This document shows, in pieces, positions 60,050-64,000 of a DNA stretch of 64,000 nt. The stretch comes from Phormidesmis priestleyi ULC007 (GTDB lineage: Bacteria; Cyanobacteriota; Cyanobacteriia; Leptolyngbyales; Leptolyngbyaceae), in contig NZ_MPPI01000010.1 in the NCBI RefSeq assembly GCF_001895925.1, positions 62,001-126,000 of the forward strand, read 5' to 3'. A program made the position numbers and the translations under genes. The notes under the pieces are model-generated. The model made no database searches, was not told the origin of the DNA, and was given only the letters and a program-made list of their open reading frames with translations. Numbering within the stretch: the first letter of the stretch is position 1; every line of letters starts with the position of its first letter.

Positions 60050-60502
60050 TCATCCTGAATAGAGAGCAAACGGCTGAATAGGAACCATTGCGTGCAGTCG
60101 GGTTAGCCGCACAGAAGGCGGCGCAAACATAAAAACGTCTTTCCAGATGCGGCTCTGATGACCGTTGATCGCATAGACCGCTCCTGCTAAAAAATCGACA
60201 GCGCGTTGAGCTTCGCTGGGCGATCGCATCTTGGCGCATTTGAGAATTAAAACCTTTTGAGCCAGCAATGCATCCACGGCTTGAGGAATCTCTTCAAACG
60301 ATAAAGGCTCTAGCACTACACATTCTTGAACAGAGTTTGCGATCGCGGGAATTGCAAGATTATTGGGCGATCGAGCGGATTCGTTAGTCTGGTTGAGTAG
60401 CTCAAATCCAGCTTCGTCTGAGAAGTCAGGAGTATTCTCATCCTCAAAATTCTCATGCCCCCAAAGACTAACCGCTTCAGAAAACTGCCTGAGAAGACGC
60501 AT
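60050..60502 (-). CDS. SepF-like cell division protein
   Basis: A 150-residue protein. An N-terminal acidic stretch is followed by a SepF domain (about residues 65-140): VVLEPLSFEEIPQAVDALL, ILKCAKMRSPSEAQRAVDFLAGAVYAINGHQSRI. SepF (Cdv2) tethers FtsZ at midcell. This one is shorter and has a variant C-terminus, so it may be a second, divergent SepF copy rather than the main one. Confidence 0.8.
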   Translation of the reverse strand: MRLLRQFSEAVSLWGHENFEDENTPDFSDEAGFELLNQTNESARSPNNLAIPAIANSVQECVVLEPLSFEEIPQAVDALLAQKVLILKCAKMRSPSEAQRAVDFLAGAVYAINGHQSRIWKDVFMFAPPSVRLTRLHAMVPIQPFALYSG

Positions 60503-60776
60503 AATTTACCACTGGCTGCAAATTTCAGTACCTTTGTTCTTAGTATAGTCCGATTAGAGCGGTTCCGTCAGGCTCTTAACAAGCTGAACCACAGACCGTG
60601 AACGACTTCTATCATTAGACAGTAGACAACTACAAAACCGTCGCTCTTTCTCAAAAGAATTAAAGCTGGGCACTCTAAATCGGCAACCCGATCAGTTAAG
60701 TTTGCAGCAAGTAACGATTGCGAATTACGATAGGAGTCTGAGAGAGCAACTCAAGATATTTACCCCACCCTTTGCC

Positions 60777-61829
60777 GTGATTCAGCAGTTAGAACCCGCC
60801 CATCGTGTCGAGCATCAACCCCTTGTCGGAGCGTCTCTGACTGAGTTAACCGAGTGGGTCAAGCAGCAGCAGCAGCCCGCTTATCGAGGAAAACAACTGC
60901 ACCAGTGGATCTATCAGAAAGGGGCACGATCGCTGAGTGATGTTTCAGTGTTTCCTAAGTCTTGGCGTGAAAATCTCGCTGATTATCCGATCGGGCGATC
61001 GCAGATTCACTTTCAGGCACCTGCGTTAGACGGCACGATCAAGTTCTTGCTGAAGCTCTCAGATGGTCAAATTGTCGAAACGGTTGGCATTCCGACTGAG
61101 AAGCGGTTAACGGTCTGCGTGTCTTCTCAGGTGGGCTGCCCGATGGCGTGTGATTTTTGTGCGACTGGCAAAGGTGGCTTTAAGCGCAACTTAGAACGGC
61201 ACGAAATTGTTGATCAAGTGCTAACGGTGCAAGAGGTGTTTCAGCAGCGCGTCAGCAATATCGTGTTTATGGGCATGGGCGAACCGCTCTTGAACACCGA
61301 TAATGTGTTGGGAGCCGTGCGATCGCTCAATGAAGATGTGGGCATTGGGCAACGGTTGATCACAATCTCCACGGTTGGGATTCCGGGGAAGATTCGTCGT
61401 TTGGCTGAAGAGCAGCTTCAAGCAACACTGGCGGTTAGCTTACACGCCTCCAATCAAGCGCTACGGACACAGTTAATTCCGAGTGCTCGTCAATATCCTT
61501 TAGAAACGCTGCTCAGTGAATGTCGCGAATATGTCAAGCTGACGGGGCGGCGAGTGTCATTTGAATATGTTTTGCTAGCAGAATTAAATGATTGTGTCGA
61601 ACACGCGATCGAGCTTTCTGAACACCTGCGCGGGTTTCAAAGTCATGTGAATTTGATCCCTTACAATCCGATTAGTGAGGTCGATTATCAAAAGCCAGAT
61701 CCGCGTCGCATTCAAGCGTTTGTGAACACGTTGAAGGAGCGGCACATCGCGGTGAGTGTCCGTCGTCCGCGCGGGTTGGAGGCAGATGCGGCTTGTGGGC
61801 AGTTACGGGCATCTCAGGCGATCGCTTGA
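60777..61829 (+). CDS. rlmN: 23S rRNA (adenine-C2)-methyltransferase RlmN
   Basis: A radical SAM enzyme methylating A2503 of 23S rRNA and A37 of some tRNAs. The 4Fe-4S cysteines are in CPMACDFC. The conserved [22 protein letters not shown] and the C-terminal Cys of ADAACGQL are present. Family members are usually about 350 residues and begin shortly before [17 protein letters not shown] at 60777 fits this and a TTG at 60702 gives an over-long N-terminus, but neither has a strong ribosome site. Confidence 0.92.
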   Translation: MIQQLEPAHRVEHQPLVGASLTELTEWVKQQQQPAYRGKQLHQWIYQKGARSLSDVSVFPKSWRENLADYPIGRSQIHFQAPALDGTIKFLLKLSDGQIVETVGIPTEKRLTVCVSSQVGCPMACDFCATGKGGFKRNLERHEIVDQVLTVQEVFQQRVSNIVFMGMGEPLLNTDNVLGAVRSLNEDVGIGQRLITISTVGIPGKIRRLAEEQLQATLAVSLHASNQALRTQLIPSARQYPLETLLSECREYVKLTGRRVSFEYVLLAELNDCVEHAIELSEHLRGFQSHVNLIPYNPISEVDYQKPDPRRIQAFVNTLKERHIAVSVRRPRGLEADAACGQLRASQAIA

Positions 61830-61867
61830 AGCTTGAATTTGCTGATTAGCCAACGCTGAGACAAAAA

Positions 61868-61896
61868 TTTAGGGATGCCCGATCGACATCCCTAAA
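61868..61896 (-). terminator. terminator of the small zinc-ribbon gene
   Basis: AGGGATG (61871-61877) pairs with CATCCCT (61887-61893), extended by A-T pairs. On the minus strand it is followed by a run of T, placing it 26 bases after the small gene stop. Confidence 0.6.
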
Positions 61897-61921
61897 AAAT
61901 TAATGGATATTAAATGAGTGA

Positions 61922-62101
61922 CTAGCGTCGGGCATAGATTCCGGGTGCATAAGCTTCGATGACGTTACCAGTCTCCGAGCAAGTGATCATTAAGTAATCG
62001 CAGGTAGGGCACTGAGTTCGGGTGAGCCGATTACTTTCTAGATAGTGCCGTTCAGCATGACTGCCACAGTTGGGACATCGAACACATTGAACTGTCTGCA
62101 T
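61922..62101 (-). CDS. small zinc-ribbon protein
   Basis: A 59-residue protein. It begins MQTVQCVRCPNCGSHAE and has a second pair CPTCDYL, forming a CPxCG-x18-CPxC zinc ribbon, then ends EAYAPGIYARR. Very similar small proteins occur throughout cyanobacteria and are often labelled as PriA-like by mistake. It is too short to contain more than the ribbon. A terminator lies downstream. Nucleic-acid binding is possible. Confidence 0.8.
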   Translation of the reverse strand: MQTVQCVRCPNCGSHAERHYLESNRLTRTQCPTCDYLMITCSETGNVIEAYAPGIYARR

Positions 62102-62362
62102 TTTAAAGCCCTCTACCTTATCAAAATTTGACGAAAAAACTAAAAATCAATGAGAGACTCATAAGTCTACAGAGTGAAAACAAAAGGTGTCTAAAGCTAC
62201 TTAAGTAATCGATTTGGTATCGCTGTGAGCGCTATTTGTCTCTCTCGATTATGGTCAGTATTGATGGAGATCAACTTTTTATTTGCGCTCAGTTTAACCT
62301 TAAAGCAAAATGGGGATCACCTGCCTAGAGAGTGATCCCGGTTCTGAACGCTTTTATTATCA

Positions 62363-63073
62363 CTAAGGATTTTGACAGGCAGAAGATGCCGGGGCTTGAG
62401 TCTCAATCACAACTTCTTTAACATTGGGCACTTTGATCAGTTGAGTGACGGTGAGTTTTGCTCGATCGTTGGCTTGTAGCAAAATTCCGTTTGTGCAAGC
62501 AGCATCTTTGACCTTTTTAAGGGCTTCTTTTTGCGCCAAAGACTGAAGATTTGGGGCAACGTCGGGCCCAAGTCCTAGCAGCCCTCGGTTATAGTCATAG
62601 ACTTTGGAGCGATTGACATCAATTTTGCTATCGAGAATCTTGGGTGGAGGTAGGCGCAGCCGCAGCGTTTCACCCACCATCTCAACGCTTTCAGGTGTGA
62701 GAACGCTTAAATCAACCCCGGCTCTTACCTCTCCATAGGCGATATAGAGTAGCCGAGTTGTGCCGACCACAAATCCGCCGACAGTGGCATCTTGTTGAGT
62801 CGGGATCACCGCCTCCATTGTGAAGACAGCGGTCGTGAGTTCACTGGCGTTGCGAATTTGTTGAATGACGACCGATCGGGTTTCAACTTTAGGCTGAGAC
62901 GGCGGCGGATTGAGAAAACTCTGAACGCGGTTAAACCAGCGATCGCCTGATCGTCCTGCTCCTATGACGGCAACACCTGCCAGCATCAGGGCACTGCCTG
63001 TCAGCATCAATCCTATATTTTTGAAGACTACAAACCCGTTTGTTGCCCGCTTTTGGCGATTTTTTCCCCGCAT
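62363..63073 (-). CDS. DUF4230 membrane-anchored protein
   Basis: A 236-residue protein from the ATG at 63073. The longer frame to 63229 would overlap the WD40 gene and is rejected. A basic N-terminus (RGKNRQKR) precedes one membrane helix (about residues 18-38). The exported part has the segments VFTMEAVIPTQQ, RLLYIAYGEVRAGVDLS and RLPPPKILDSKIDVNRSKVYDY, matching DUF4230. Function unknown. It lies 94 bases after the WD40 gene and may share its transcript. Confidence 0.82.
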   Translation of the reverse strand: MRGKNRQKRATNGFVVFKNIGLMLTGSALMLAGVAVIGAGRSGDRWFNRVQSFLNPPPSQPKVETRSVVIQQIRNASELTTAVFTMEAVIPTQQDATVGGFVVGTTRLLYIAYGEVRAGVDLSVLTPESVEMVGETLRLRLPPPKILDSKIDVNRSKVYDYNRGLLGLGPDVAPNLQSLAQKEALKKVKDAACTNGILLQANDRAKLTVTQLIKVPNVKEVVIETQAPASSACQNP

Positions 63074-63167
63074 CTGCCTGCCCTCAACGCCAATCACCCT
63101 GAATTGTAGCTGTTTAGTATAGTCTCGAACAGTTATCAAAGTATTTATAGGGGTTATCTGATTGATT

Positions 63168-64000
63168 TTATTGCCCAAAGAAACCCTCTGGTGCCGCAAA
63201 GCTGTTCGGGTGCCAGATGCGAATTCCATCGCTGCTGCTGCTGATTACGGTGTTTCCGTTTAAGCCAAAGGTGACAGACAGCCCACTATAAGAGGAGCCG
63301 CGCAGCATTCCTAAATAATCTTCGATGTCGGGTTGCCAAAATTGCATGGTGCCTCCTACAGCCGCCACGAGGGTTTGCCCATCTGGGGAGAGCGCTAAGT
63401 CAGAAGCCCCGATGCCAAAAGTGTGTAGCAGCATTCCAGAGGTGACTGACCAAAGTTTCATGCGGCTGCTGCCCGTCAATAGAGTTTCTCCATCTCGGCT
63501 AAAGGTGAGCGCTGTTAGATCTCCAGAGTTGACGGTCTGCAAAAGCTGTTTGGTGCTGACACGCCAGAGATAAGTTTTTTGCTTGCCAGCCGCCAGAAGT
63601 TCGCTGTTGGGGCTAAACGCGATCGCGACCACAGGTTGATCGCCGATGGTGTCTTGCCACTCTTGGGCGGCTAAGTTCCACAACTGCACCCCCGGACGGC
63701 TTAGGGTGCCATCTGCCCACTTAATTAAACGACTTCCACTGGCCAAAGTCTGTCCATCTGGGCTAAAGGCGATCGTGGTTGCCCGTCCAGAATATAAGGT
63801 TTTTAATAGCTGGCCCGTTTCTAGATTCCATAGCTTGATGGTGCGATCGAGGCTGGCACTGGCTAAGGTTTGACCGTCGGGGCTAATGGCTAATGCACTC
63901 ACCCAATCGCGATGACCTGATAGCGTGCGCTGTTTTTTCCCAGTTTCCAGGTTCCACAGGTGAATGATGTCGTGAGTGCTACTGGCCAAAATCTTGCCGT
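63168..64000 (-). CDS. WD40 repeat protein (partial, 5' end outside window)
   Basis: At least 277 residues of a WD40 beta-propeller. About six repeats are visible, marked by SPDGQTLASASLDRTIKLWNLETG-like units, with GH and WN dipeptides at normal spacing. The frame stays open to the window edge (GKILASSTHDIIHLW), so the true start lies to the right. Whether a kinase or other domain precedes it cannot be seen. Propellers of this type act as interaction scaffolds. Confidence 0.88.
   Translation of the reverse strand, partial: GKILASSTHDIIHLWNLETGKKQRTLSGHRDWVSALAISPDGQTLASASLDRTIKLWNLETGQLLKTLYSGRATTIAFSPDGQTLASGSRLIKWADGTLSRPGVQLWNLAAQEWQDTIGDQPVVAIAFSPNSELLAAGKQKTYLWRVSTKQLLQTVNSGDLTALTFSRDGETLLTGSSRMKLWSVTSGMLLHTFGIGASDLALSPDGQTLVAAVGGTMQFWQPDIEDYLGMLRGSSYSGLSVTFGLNGNTVISSSSDGIRIWHPNSFAAPEGFFGQ

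Overview
The window is a piece of a cyanobacterial chromosome, most likely from a motile filamentous, Leptolyngbya-like organism. The evidence is the abundance of the HIP1 octamer GCGATCGC (for example at 663-670), a Psb27 photosystem II assembly lipoprotein, the System II cytochrome c factor CcsB, LL-diaminopimelate aminotransferase, several cyanobacteria-centred families (DUF760, KGK, DUF2103, DUF4278, SepF) and a complete hmp/pil-type chemotaxis cluster with the motility protein HmpF. No rRNA, tRNA, CRISPR array, prophage or transposase gene was recognised.

Layout. 1-7.1 kb: a conserved unknown gene, then gltB-gltD (glutamate synthase) on the minus strand. 7.1-16.9 kb: a plus-strand run of hflX, carB, a group 2 sigma factor, a DUF760 gene, mutY (with an intact Nudix box), a glutaredoxin and gshB. 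17-23.8 kb: a CHASE2-PAS-GGDEF cyclase, a tandem UspA protein, a thioesterase, a cysteine desulfurase flanked by copies of a short dispersed repeat, and a phospholipase D-like lipoprotein carrying an EF-hand loop and a ComEA-type helix-hairpin-helix. 23.9-37.7 kb: the chemotaxis-like cluster. On the minus strand it reads PatA-type regulator, CheY, CheW, MCP, giant CheA; the HmpF coiled-coil gene is divergent from it.

37.8-50.9 kb holds mostly housekeeping genes: psb27, an adenosine deaminase-like gene, ccsB, a KGK gene, tilS, a GAF histidine kinase, a methyltransferase, mutL, a secreted SH3-like protein, clpS, DUF2103 and a histone-deacetylase-family hydrolase. 51.0-53.4 kb is a compact type II restriction-modification module: the methyltransferase on plus, and a controller-like XRE gene overlapping a PD-(D/E)xK nuclease gene on minus. 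Near-identical palindromes lie upstream of both transcription units. 53.5-64 kb: dapL, a CheB-like methylesterase with a zinc ribbon, a RodZ-like protein, a UbiD-family decarboxylase, DUF4278, a DUF3598-like protein, a SepF-like protein, rlmN, a 59-residue zinc-ribbon protein, DUF4230, and a WD40 protein that runs off the right end.

Working together: gltBD and carB connect nitrogen assimilation to arginine and pyrimidine synthesis. The glutaredoxin-gshB pair makes and uses glutathione. The chemotaxis cluster and HmpF are expected to steer type IV pilus gliding. The restriction module appears to be an acquired cassette: I saw no full HIP1 site in its genes and its base composition is lower in GC. 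Its controller-operator set is the most distinctive regulatory signal found. All functions are inferred from reading the sequence; no database search was run.
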